A stretch of DNA of 20,393 nucleotides from an uncultured Prevotellaceae bacterium (lineage in GTDB: Bacteria > Bacteroidota > Bacteroidia > Bacteroidales > Bacteroidaceae). The translations under genes were made by a program, and so were the position numbers. The stretch spans positions 1 to 20,393 of the forward strand of contig CALFJG010000075.1 in assembly GCA_937877625.1 (NCBI GenBank), given 5' to 3'. Every line of letters starts with the position of its first letter. Within the stretch, counting starts at the first letter, position 1. Below, in pieces: positions 14,752-20,393 of this stretch. The notes under the pieces are model-generated. The model did no database searches, had not been told where the DNA came from, and saw nothing but the letters and a program-made list of their open reading frames with translations.

Positions 14752-16012
14752 TGGTAGGGGTATTGGGAGCCGGGGCCGGGGCCGACAGCTCGTTAATGCT
14801 CTTAAGGTTCGCAGACACCAGTACGGTGTCGCCGCCCTCTACAGCAGGTTTGTTTTCTTCCTGCCGCCACTCGTTCACTGTGTACAGGCCGGCGGCTATA
14901 GTGTCTGTCTGGTACTTTATGCGGCTTTCCAGGTCGCAGGCATACAGGCCGCGCCGGTCAAACTGCACCTTGCGTTTGCCGTACATACTAGGGCTAAACA
15001 GTTTCCTTTGCAGCTCGCTTTCGATCTTCCGCAGCAGCGGGTTAAGCGTGTTGGACAGGAAAGCCACGTTAGCCATTTCGGCAGACTTGTAGTTATTGCT
15101 TGTATCGTCAAAGACGAAAGACGGATGCACGCCAAAGAAGCGGCAAATATCCCTAACGGTAAACTTCCGGCTTTCCAAAAACTGCATATCCGTGCTGGAC
15201 AAAGAAAGCTGCTTAAACTCTACCTGGCCAGGCAGGCTAACAATCCTTTCGCCGTGCCTAAACCGGTCGTCCACGCTTTCGGCTGTCTTTTCCAGTTCTT
15301 TGTCCTGGTACTCTCCGAAGCCGCGCACGCTGGTGTCGTTAGAGACGATCCCGCGCACGTTGCCGCCGTTCTTAAAACGGTCGTAGGTCTCAGCGTCGCC
15401 CACGGCGGCTATGTCCAGCGTAAGCCTGGCAAAGGTCAGCACGGAAACGCCTACCTTGCTGTCGTAAGTGGTAAGACCCTTAAGGTGTATAATCTCGTCT
15501 TCGTCATAGATGCCGTAGATGCCGTTAGCGGTATCGCGCACCGTGTACGTATCGCTTATCGTGTTATGCACCACCGTGCCGCGCCCGCACAGGGCCAGCC
15601 GGTCGAAATCCATAGTAACCGGGCTATAGATAGGCACGATATAGGCGTTACCGTCCAGCAGGATATTTTGCACTACCTGTACCCAGAAATCGAAAGCGTT
15701 AGTAGCTACGTCCGGCTGCACGTTCAGCAGGTAAGACAGGCGGCTGTCCTGGTCTTCCACGAAGATGCCGCCCTTGCGGCGCATATACTGCACGTTGAGG
15801 TTAGCGACACTTTCAGCCACGAATTTAACGCAGCGGTACACCGTCGCCACGCATAAGGCTGTCTGGCCGGTATAGGACGGCCACCACGTACCGCCCTGGC
15901 GGGGGGTCAGCGGCTGGTCTCCGCTACCGTCAGCGGCAGCCGCCGCGCCCTGTTCAGCAGGTGCGGCGGTCTCCCGCCTAAAGTAGTTCAGTATGTACCC
16001 AAAAAATCCCAT
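14735..16012 (-). CDS. Phage portal protein (HK97 family)
   Basis: A 425-residue protein from ATG at 16012 (MGFFGYILNYFRRETAAPAE). An in-frame TTG two codons upstream is a weaker start. The protein forms the dodecameric DNA gate at the capsid vertex and contacts the terminase. Family features are YTGQTALCVATVYRCVKFVA, SVANLNVQYMRR, FDFWVQVVQNILLDGNAYIV, DEDEIIHLKGLTTYDSKVGV, SLSSTDMQFLESRKFTVRDI, CRFFGVHPSFVFDD, NNYKSAEMANVAFLSNTLNP and TVNEWRQEENKPAVEGGD. Residues 17-40 are a low-complexity Ala/Gly linker and the C-terminus is Pro/Ala-rich. Its end overlaps the protease start by 17 bp. It follows the largest non-coding gap of the block. Confidence 0.95.
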   Translation of the reverse strand: MGFFGYILNYFRRETAAPAEQGAAAAADGSGDQPLTPRQGGTWWPSYTGQTALCVATVYRCVKFVAESVANLNVQYMRRKGGIFVEDQDSRLSYLLNVQPDVATNAFDFWVQVVQNILLDGNAYIVPIYSPVTMDFDRLALCGRGTVVHNTISDTYTVRDTANGIYGIYDEDEIIHLKGLTTYDSKVGVSVLTFARLTLDIAAVGDAETYDRFKNGGNVRGIVSNDTSVRGFGEYQDKELEKTAESVDDRFRHGERIVSLPGQVEFKQLSLSSTDMQFLESRKFTVRDICRFFGVHPSFVFDDTSNNYKSAEMANVAFLSNTLNPLLRKIESELQRKLFSPSMYGKRKVQFDRRGLYACDLESRIKYQTDTIAAGLYTVNEWRQEENKPAVEGGDTVLVSANLKSINELSAPAPAPNTPTNGKEE

Positions 16013-16151
16013 TAGCAAAGGTCTTTACGTAGTCCCTCTACTTTAATTAGCGCTAAGGAATTTTTCGCACCCAAACTTTAGGCGTGATTAGTTGTATTTT
16101 GGTGCATTTGGGCACAAAGCGGTAAGAAGGGGCAGAAAAAGAATGAAAAAT
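16013..16151. other. AT-rich non-coding spacer before the portal gene, with a 10-bp palindrome
   Basis: At 139 bp this is the largest gap in the gene block and visibly more AT-rich than the genes. It holds a perfect palindrome, TTAGCGCTAA (16047-16056), and on the minus strand TAAAGTTTG (16080-16072), one base longer than the Bacteroidota -7 consensus TAnnTTTG; no matching -33 TTTG was found at the right distance. It could hold a promoter or operator for the head genes, but the evidence is thin. Confidence 0.3.
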
Positions 16152-16409
16152 TTATCCAATATCTTTTCCCACCCTGCGTAAGACGTCCTGGAAGTCTGCC
16201 GGGCCGTCCACTATCTCCAGCAGATCGCCGTCCATAACCAGCCGGTGGCCGATACTGTCCTGTAGGGCCGTAAAGTCCGCTATAGTCTCCAGGTTAATAA
16301 CGGCTGTGCGCTGCTGCATACATTCCCAGCGGTCATAATACGGCGCCAGATACCGGCCGTAGACGGCCATAGCATCCAAATGCTTTCGGCTATAAACTCT
16401 AAACAGCAT
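16152..16409 (-). CDS. Small conserved-looking phage protein of unknown function
   Basis: An 85-residue protein (MLFRVYSRKHLDAMAVYGRY) encoded 3 bp after the large terminase stop and before the spacer that precedes the portal gene. It has no Cys pairs, signal peptide or membrane segment. A short aromatic-rich N-terminal part (YGRYLAPYYDRWECMQ) is followed by an alpha/beta stretch, VINLETIADFTALQDSIGHR with LVMDGDLLEIVDG. Small proteins in this place could help packaging or head assembly, but no family was recognised. Codon use and tight spacing to the terminase gene suggest a real gene. Confidence 0.65.
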   Translation of the reverse strand: MLFRVYSRKHLDAMAVYGRYLAPYYDRWECMQQRTAVINLETIADFTALQDSIGHRLVMDGDLLEIVDGPADFQDVLRRVGKDIG

Positions 16410-16412
16410 ATC

Positions 16413-18119
16413 TTATCTTTCGTAGTCTATAAACAGGCGCAGTGTCATAAGCATAGTTATAACGCCATCTATCTTTTGCGTAGCCTTGCGCTTTATGGGC
16501 TTGCAGTTTTCCAGTTTGTCGGTGTCCAGCACTGCGTTGCCGAAGCAGTAGGCGTTTATCGGGTTGTCGTTAATAAACACGTGGCCTGTTTTGGCGCCGT
16601 GTTCGAAGCTCTCCACCGGAGCCGTAAACGTGCCGTAGGTCTGCCGTACACCCTTAATCACGTTACCGGCTCCACTGGCCGCCAGCATATTTATTACTTC
16701 CTGCGACTTCCAGGGATCGTAGCCGATGCCCAGAATACGCACCACCTGGTTAAGCCGCAGTATGTAGTCCACGATTTCGCGGTAGTCGATAACGTCGCCG
16801 TGGGTCAGATGCAGGTAGCCTTTCTCGGCCCAGGTACGGTACAGCTTTTCGTTAGGGTGGCCCGGCAGCGCGCCGTCCGGGAAAAAGTACGCGGTATGGA
16901 AGTGGAAAGACTTTTGCGCCTGGTTGTATAGGCCCATCGTAACGGCGCTAAAGTCGTCGCTTTCCGACAGGTCGATAGCTACCATAGCGTCCGGGCGTCC
17001 TTTGATAGCGTCCAGCGGCATAGGCCGGGAAATGGAGCGCGCCAGGGTGCTGCTTATCCAGCTGCGCTGCTCATTCTCCGCGTACACGTTCAGCAGCTTA
17101 GTACGGAAAGCCAGCATAGCTTCCGCGCCGTTACGCACCGCCTTTTTGTACTCCTGCCTGTAGAAGTCCAGGGACACCGTAACGCCCAAATGCGGGTGTA
17201 CCTTGCGCCAGGTGTCTTCGCTGTCTTCCGGGTCGTCCAGATCAGGTTCAAACAGATGCACAAATACGCTGTCGTCTTCATACTCTCCCAGCAGCAGCGC
17301 TTTGTAGCCTTGCAGCATTTCGTAAAATGGCCCATCGAATACGTCCGACGCCGTGGTAATTATAACCGTCAGCGGGTTTTCCCGCACGCCCATAGACGTA
17401 GTTAGCACCGTCAGCAGGTCGCTGTCCAGGGCCTGGCTAAATTCGTCCATAATTACCGTGCTGGCGTTCAGTCCGTCTTTAGTGCGGGCGTTAGCGGTAA
17501 GACACTGGCAGAAAGCCTGCCGGTCGCTGCGCTTAGATTTTATGCTTTCTTCATTTATCCGGTACCGGCGTTCCATAGGGTCGAGCTTCCGCACGCAGCC
17601 ACGGATCACGTCAAAGCATTTTTTAGCCTGGTCGTTAGAGTTCGCGCCGGTGTAACATTCCGCGTTAGCGTCGCCGTACAGCAGATCGTTTACGGCCAGC
17701 GAAGCGCTGCTGGTGGTCTTACTGTACTTACGCGGGACGTACAGACACACTTCACGGATAACCCGCCGGCCGCCGCTCCAGAAAGCGAAGATATGGGCAA
17801 ACTGAAAAGCCTGCACCGGCGTAAGCAGGTACGTTTGCAGCCCGGCTTTGCCGGGAAAATACAGGCTTTCGTACAGGGTAAAAAACCGCTGCACTTCGGT
17901 TACGTTGATGCCGTACCGGCGGCAGAAGCCAAAGAAGCGCAGCACGCCCAGTTGTTCGTACAGGTTGTGGCCGTCCGGGTTGGTGGCCACTTCCCGCACG
18001 TAGGCTTCTATCCGGGTGTCTACTTCGCCCAGGCGGTAGTCCTCTATACGCACGGCTGCCAATGCAGCGGTAACGTCGGCCTTTGCCTGCCGCAGTCTGT
18101 CTTTTTCTTCTTCCGTCAT
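16413..18119 (-). CDS. terL: Terminase large subunit (packaging ATPase and nuclease)
   Basis: A 568-residue protein (MTEEEKDRLRQAKADVTAAL). Its start overlaps the small-subunit stop as TAATG. Residues about 100-136 hold the adenine-binding and Walker A region, LTPVQAFQFAHIFAFWSG and VPRKYSKTT (129-136); the usual Gly of PRKNGKT-type Walker A motifs is Ser here. Walker B with the catalytic acid is STVIMDEF (D225, E226), and the coupling motif is ITTAS (254-258). The C-terminal RNase H-like nuclease has D383 (VAIDLSES), D468 (GIGYDPW) and D551 (QKIDGVITM) as likely metal ligands. It translocates DNA into the prohead through the portal and cuts the concatemer. Length and order fit the HK97/P27-associated Terminase_1 family. 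Confidence 0.95.
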   Translation of the reverse strand: MTEEEKDRLRQAKADVTAALAAVRIEDYRLGEVDTRIEAYVREVATNPDGHNLYEQLGVLRFFGFCRRYGINVTEVQRFFTLYESLYFPGKAGLQTYLLTPVQAFQFAHIFAFWSGGRRVIREVCLYVPRKYSKTTSSASLAVNDLLYGDANAECYTGANSNDQAKKCFDVIRGCVRKLDPMERRYRINEESIKSKRSDRQAFCQCLTANARTKDGLNASTVIMDEFSQALDSDLLTVLTTSMGVRENPLTVIITTASDVFDGPFYEMLQGYKALLLGEYEDDSVFVHLFEPDLDDPEDSEDTWRKVHPHLGVTVSLDFYRQEYKKAVRNGAEAMLAFRTKLLNVYAENEQRSWISSTLARSISRPMPLDAIKGRPDAMVAIDLSESDDFSAVTMGLYNQAQKSFHFHTAYFFPDGALPGHPNEKLYRTWAEKGYLHLTHGDVIDYREIVDYILRLNQVVRILGIGYDPWKSQEVINMLAASGAGNVIKGVRQTYGTFTAPVESFEHGAKTGHVFINDNPINAYCFGNAVLDTDKLENCKPIKRKATQKIDGVITMLMTLRLFIDYER

Positions 18120-18640
18120 TAGTCAGCATCCGGCTTTACTACTACCGGTTTCCTCTTGCCGGACTTAACCACCTTTTTAGTGAGTTCCACCAGCGGGTCG
18201 GTTTCGTCAGTACCAGCCAGCAGTTCCGTAGTAAGTCCTAAAATCTTCATCTGGCGCGTTATACTGTCCTGCGCGTCTTTCTGGACTTTGAAGACAGGAT
18301 GCGGCGCCAGCTTCTGGCCGTAGCGGGTTTCTTCCCATACCGTAACTTCGTCCAGCGTGTCGATCTGGGCGTTAGCCATATCGAGCGTCCGCAGGGCGGT
18401 GGCCAGGTTCAAAACCTGCATATCGACACCGGCGCTGTAGGTACCGGCTTTCTTTAGGGCTTTTACTATCTGCTTCCGGTAGTCGGAAACACTTTTTACG
18501 TTTTCCAGCATAAAATCAGCGTTTCGTGCAATTTTCTTTGCGTTTTTGTCAATTTTTAGACGTTTTCGGAAATTTCCAGCAGATTTCGTCCATTTTGGGT
18601 AAAGTTCCGTAAATCCGAATTTCCAAAAATCGTCGCTCAA
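18119..18640 (-). CDS. terS: Terminase small subunit, P27-like
   Basis: The frame reads 173 residues from a TTG at 18640. An ATG at 18511 (MLENVKSVSDYRKQIV) would give a shorter 130-residue protein. The P27-type core is YRKQIVKALKKAGTYSAGVD, MQVLNLATALRTLDMANAQI and HPVFKVQKDAQDSITRQMKI LGL, with a Lys/Asp C-terminus. The subunit recognises the packaging site and loads the large subunit. The 43 residues between the two starts are Lys/Arg/Asn-rich (FRKRLKIDKNAKKIARNADF), which could be a DNA-binding arm. However, their DNA is only about 34% G+C with strongly phased A/T tracts, so the shorter start is a real alternative. The stop overlaps the large-subunit start. Confidence 0.85.
   Translation of the reverse strand: MSDDFWKFGFTELYPKWTKSAGNFRKRLKIDKNAKKIARNADFMLENVKSVSDYRKQIVKALKKAGTYSAGVDMQVLNLATALRTLDMANAQIDTLDEVTVWEETRYGQKLAPHPVFKVQKDAQDSITRQMKILGLTTELLAGTDETDPLVELTKKVVKSGKRKPVVVKPDAD
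18491..18630. other. Phased A/T-tract region (predicted curved DNA), candidate packaging recognition site
   Basis: Runs of 3-5 T or A begin at about 18493, 18501, 18512, 18522, 18532, 18543, 18553, 18563, 18573, 18584 and 18593, i.e. about every 10 bp, with further short runs to 18629. The 140 bp contain 48 G or C (34%), far below the neighbours. A palindrome GGAAATTTCC lies at 18568-18577. Helically phased A-tracts bend DNA. Small terminase subunits of several phages bind sites in or next to their own gene. Confidence 0.5.
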
Positions 18641-18693
18641 AACTGGGGGCGAGGTTTAACGCGGCACCCGGTCGATTAAAAAACTACCCCCCC
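18641..18693. other. Short non-coding gap between HNH and small terminase genes, with a C8 run
   Basis: A 53-bp gap containing a run of eight C (18687-18694, the last base being in the HNH stop codon). Phages with an HNH gene next to the terminase genes often have cohesive ends, with cos close to these genes, so the gap is a place to look for cos. No inverted repeat or nick-site consensus was seen. Confidence 0.25.
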
Positions 18694-19026
18694 CTATCCA
18701 AAAAATTTATCTACCACCGCCCGCACCTGCGCTTCGTTCCGTCGCTTCGTCGCAGCCTTGCCGCACCTGCCTAACTCTACGTGTGTCTGCACGTGGCAGT
18801 CGTGGCATAGCGCCCGCAGGTTGTGGTAGTCATACATTAACCGACGCTTCGCCGCCAGGGTCAGCCCATCTTCCACAGGTGTAACGTGGTGTACTTCCGT
18901 AGCCGGTGTTACGATGCCCTGCTGCTGGCAGCGTTCGCACAGTGGCGAAGCGGTCAGCTTATCGCGTCTCAGTCGCAGCCATCTTTCCGTATGGATCAGC
19001 TGCTGGTAGTCCTTATCCTTTGCCAT
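18694..19026 (-). CDS. HNH endonuclease
   Basis: A 110-residue protein (MAKDKDYQQLIHTERWLRLR). Cys pairs C30-x2-C33 (LCERC) and C74-x2-C77 (LCHDC) form the structural zinc site. The HNH core is EVHHVTPVEDG with His46-His47, Asn69 in YHNLRALCHDCH, and His78 or His82 (HVQTH). All three HNH ligand positions are present, so the enzyme should be active. Phage HNH proteins next to the terminase stimulate cleavage of the concatemer at cos in HK97-like systems. It lies 6 bp downstream of the ribbon-helix-helix gene, and 53 bp separate it from the small terminase frame. ATG start at 19026, TAG stop. Confidence 0.93.
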   Translation of the reverse strand: MAKDKDYQQLIHTERWLRLRRDKLTASPLCERCQQQGIVTPATEVHHVTPVEDGLTLAAKRRLMYDYHNLRALCHDCHVQTHVELGRCGKAATKRRNEAQVRAVVDKFFG

Positions 19027-19032
19027 ATCGCT

Positions 19033-19314
19033 TTAGTCTTTGTTGGTAGTCCTGCGGCGGCGCGCAGGTGGCTGCACGTTTTCGGGTGTAGCTTCCCAGT
19101 CGCCCAGGTCGTTAAACATATCCAGTATATCGTCGCCCACGGATGCTGGCTTACGCCGCCGGGTGGCCGCCGCATCCGTGTACTGGGTTAGGACGTTCAG
19201 CATAGCGCGCGCCAGTTCGCAGACGTTCTTAAAGCCGTACTTTACCTGTAGGGCCTGTAGTCTGCGGTACTGCGCTTCGTCTACGGATATGTTTATACGT
19301 TTACGGTTAGTCAT
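19033..19314 (-). CDS. Ribbon-helix-helix type DNA-binding protein
   Basis: A 93-residue protein (MTNRKRINISVDEAQYRRLQ). Residues 4-40 fit the ribbon-helix-helix pattern of CopG/Arc/MetJ-type proteins: a short basic strand (KRINISVD), helix one (EAQYRRLQALQVKYGF) and helix two (NVCELARAMLNVLTQY). The C-terminal half is linker-like with two Arg clusters (ATRRRKP and PARRRRTTNKD), which may add non-specific DNA affinity. Such proteins act as dimeric repressors or accessory factors. Its start overlaps the helicase stop as TAATG, so the two are probably translated together. The position before HNH and terminase genes would suit a late-gene regulator, but no operator was identified. Confidence 0.75.
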   Translation of the reverse strand: MTNRKRINISVDEAQYRRLQALQVKYGFKNVCELARAMLNVLTQYTDAAATRRRKPASVGDDILDMFNDLGDWEATPENVQPPARRRRTTNKD

Positions 19315-20378
19315 TATTCCAGGTTATGTTTCCTAAGTAAATAGTTTAGGCTGTCCAACAAAGACTGCTGTACGCCTTTCTTGCTCTCCAGGGCCGCGTT
19401 AGCCCTTTCGTCCACAGTATGGCCGCACAGCAGCTTATACACCGTAACCGGGTACTGCTGGCCCTGCCGATGCAGGCGGGCGTTTGCCTGCTGGTATAGT
19501 TCCAGGTTCCAGCCGGTGCCAAACCATACGATATAGTGGCCGCCTTGCTGCATATTGAGACCATAAGCCGTGCTGGCGGGGTGCGCCAGCAGTACGTCAA
19601 TCTTTCCTGCGTTCCAGTCCAGCAGCTGGGCTTCGCCCCGGTACGCCACCACCCGGTAGCCCTTTAGTTTTTTGGCGATCCGGTCTATATCGTGCTTGTA
19701 CTGGTAGAATACCAGCACAGGGCTGTTAGCCGCTTCCACCAGTTCTGCCAGCCTGTCCAGTTTTTCGTCGTGGACTTCGTGTACGTTCCGGTCTTCATCG
19801 TAGACGGCGCCATTAGCAAACTGGCTTAGTTTGTTCATAAGGCCGGCGGCAGAATTGGCCAGCACATTAGCCGGTTCGTCTCCGTGTTCGGCCTTAAATT
19901 CCAGTACCTTTTCCTTTTCAAAGGCGGAGTATTTGTCCATTATGGCTTTGGACAGTTCCACCCTTTCAGTGTGTACCAGCAAGTCTGGCAGTTGCAAGTA
20001 ATCTTTGGCCTGCATCGACAGGCAAATATCCGCGATTTTGTCCCGGATCAGCTTTTCACAGCCCGGCTTGCAGGTGGCGCGTACTTCTATGTTGTTCCAC
20101 TTGTGTATATCGAAGTAGGTTTCCTTATACCGGGTAACGGATTTGCCCAGACGGTCGCCCATATCCAGGCAGTACATTTGCGCCCACAAATCAACCAGGC
20201 CGTTAGGTGCCGGCGTACCGGTAAGGCCGATAACGCGCTGGACGGTCGGCGTGGCTATCCTCATAGCCTTGAAGCGCTGCGACTTGCTGGACTTAAAGCT
20301 GGTAAGCTCGTCGATAACCAGGACGTCGAAAGGCAGCATACCACCGTAGATGCCGCACAGCCATACGAAACTGTCCCT
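19314..20378 (-). CDS. SNF2-family helicase/ATPase, 5'-truncated by the end of the window
   Basis: The 354 genuine residues run from the boundary with adapter sequence to the TAA at 19314. Motif II (VIDE, residues 21-24) is followed by motif III (LTGTPAPNG, 52-60). The second RecA-like domain holds motif IV (VLVFYQYKHD, 221-230), motif V (HPASTAYGLNMQQGG, 266-280) and motif VI (QANARLHRQGQ, 297-307). This is the SNF2-like helicase seen in the replication or packaging-adjacent region of many siphophages. It uses ATP to move on double-stranded DNA; its role in the phage is not well defined. Motifs I and Ia are missing because the gene is cut. A start codon at 20393 would be false: the first five residues (MLFRS) come from adapter. 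The stop overlaps the next gene's ATG. Confidence 0.93.
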   Translation of the reverse strand, partial: RDSFVWLCGIYGGMLPFDVLVIDELTSFKSSKSQRFKAMRIATPTVQRVIGLTGTPAPNGLVDLWAQMYCLDMGDRLGKSVTRYKETYFDIHKWNNIEVRATCKPGCEKLIRDKIADICLSMQAKDYLQLPDLLVHTERVELSKAIMDKYSAFEKEKVLEFKAEHGDEPANVLANSAAGLMNKLSQFANGAVYDEDRNVHEVHDEKLDRLAELVEAANSPVLVFYQYKHDIDRIAKKLKGYRVVAYRGEAQLLDWNAGKIDVLLAHPASTAYGLNMQQGGHYIVWFGTGWNLELYQQANARLHRQGQQYPVTVYKLLCGHTVDERANAALESKKGVQQSLLDSLNYLLRKHNLE

Positions 20379-20393
20379 AGATCGGAAGAGCAC
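20379..20393 (+). other. Residual Illumina adapter sequence (technical artefact)
   Basis: The last 15 bases, AGATCGGAAGAGCAC, are identical to the first 15 bases of the standard Illumina TruSeq read-through adapter. They are not phage DNA. On the minus strand they encode the false N-terminus MLFRS of the helicase. Confidence 0.97.

Noticed and set aside
12945..15856. Several long plus-strand open frames (about 365, 389 and 463 codons) opposite the capsid, protease and portal genes.
   Set aside because: The minus-strand genes are clear members of conserved families in standard order; the plus-strand products have no recognisable domains and no proper spacing or start signals.
16072..16080. 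Bacteroidota-type promoter (TAnnTTTG) upstream of the portal gene.
   Set aside because: The match TAAAGTTTG has three rather than two bases between TA and TTTG, and no -33 element lies at the right distance.
19314..20393. A complete 359-residue helicase starting at the window edge.
   Set aside because: The first five codons are adapter-derived and the helicase lacks its N-terminal motifs; it is a truncated gene.
1..20393. tRNA genes, CRISPR arrays, insertion sequences, integrase or attachment sites.
   Set aside because: None was seen; nearly all bases are occupied by the minus-strand phage genes.

Overview
The window is most of the head-and-tail (late) gene block of a tailed phage or prophage with a siphophage-type layout. 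All supported genes lie on the minus strand, so the transcriptional order runs from high to low coordinates. A Bacteroidota (probably Bacteroidales) host is inferred. The tail proteins and large terminase look like those of Bacteroides-type prophages, there are few recognisable Shine-Dalgarno sequences, and the left end carries a fragment of a SusC/RagA outer-membrane receptor. That last clue is weaker than it looks, because the fragment may be an assembly or library artefact.

Layout in transcriptional order. (1) 20378-18694: a 5'-truncated SNF2-type helicase, a small ribbon-helix-helix protein and an HNH endonuclease. (2) 18693-16413: a short non-coding gap, then the small (P27-like) and large terminase subunits. 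The 5' part of the small-subunit gene is unusually AT-rich with A/T tracts phased about every 10 bp, a candidate packaging-site signature. (3) 16409-16013: an 85-residue unknown protein and a 139-bp AT-rich spacer. (4) 16012-12669: HK97-type portal, prohead protease and major capsid protein carrying its own scaffold-like N-terminus. (5) 12631-11060: head-tail connector, head closure, gp10-like and tail-terminator proteins. (6) 11040-7461: tail tube protein, two tail-assembly chaperone frames joined by a probable -1 frameshift at CCCAAAA, and the tape measure protein. (7) 7459-1811: baseplate and tail-fibre proteins, several with Ig-like or sugar-binding-like folds, and a small acidic-tailed protein. 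(8) 1807-2: one open frame that starts as a phage tail protein and changes near 866-892 into the C-terminal barrel of a SusC-like TonB-dependent receptor.

Both ends carry anomalies. The last 15 bases are identical to the start of the common Illumina adapter, so the apparent N-terminus of the helicase is artificial. The left end is an in-frame phage-SusC join with an abrupt change in codon use, most simply a chimera. The genes between them are tightly packed (gaps mostly under 20 bp, several stop-start overlaps), consistent with one long late transcript. No lysis genes, integrase, repressor, replication genes, tRNAs or CRISPR arrays are visible, so lifestyle cannot be decided from this window. 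The best biological leads are the frameshift site and the phased-tract region in the small terminase gene.
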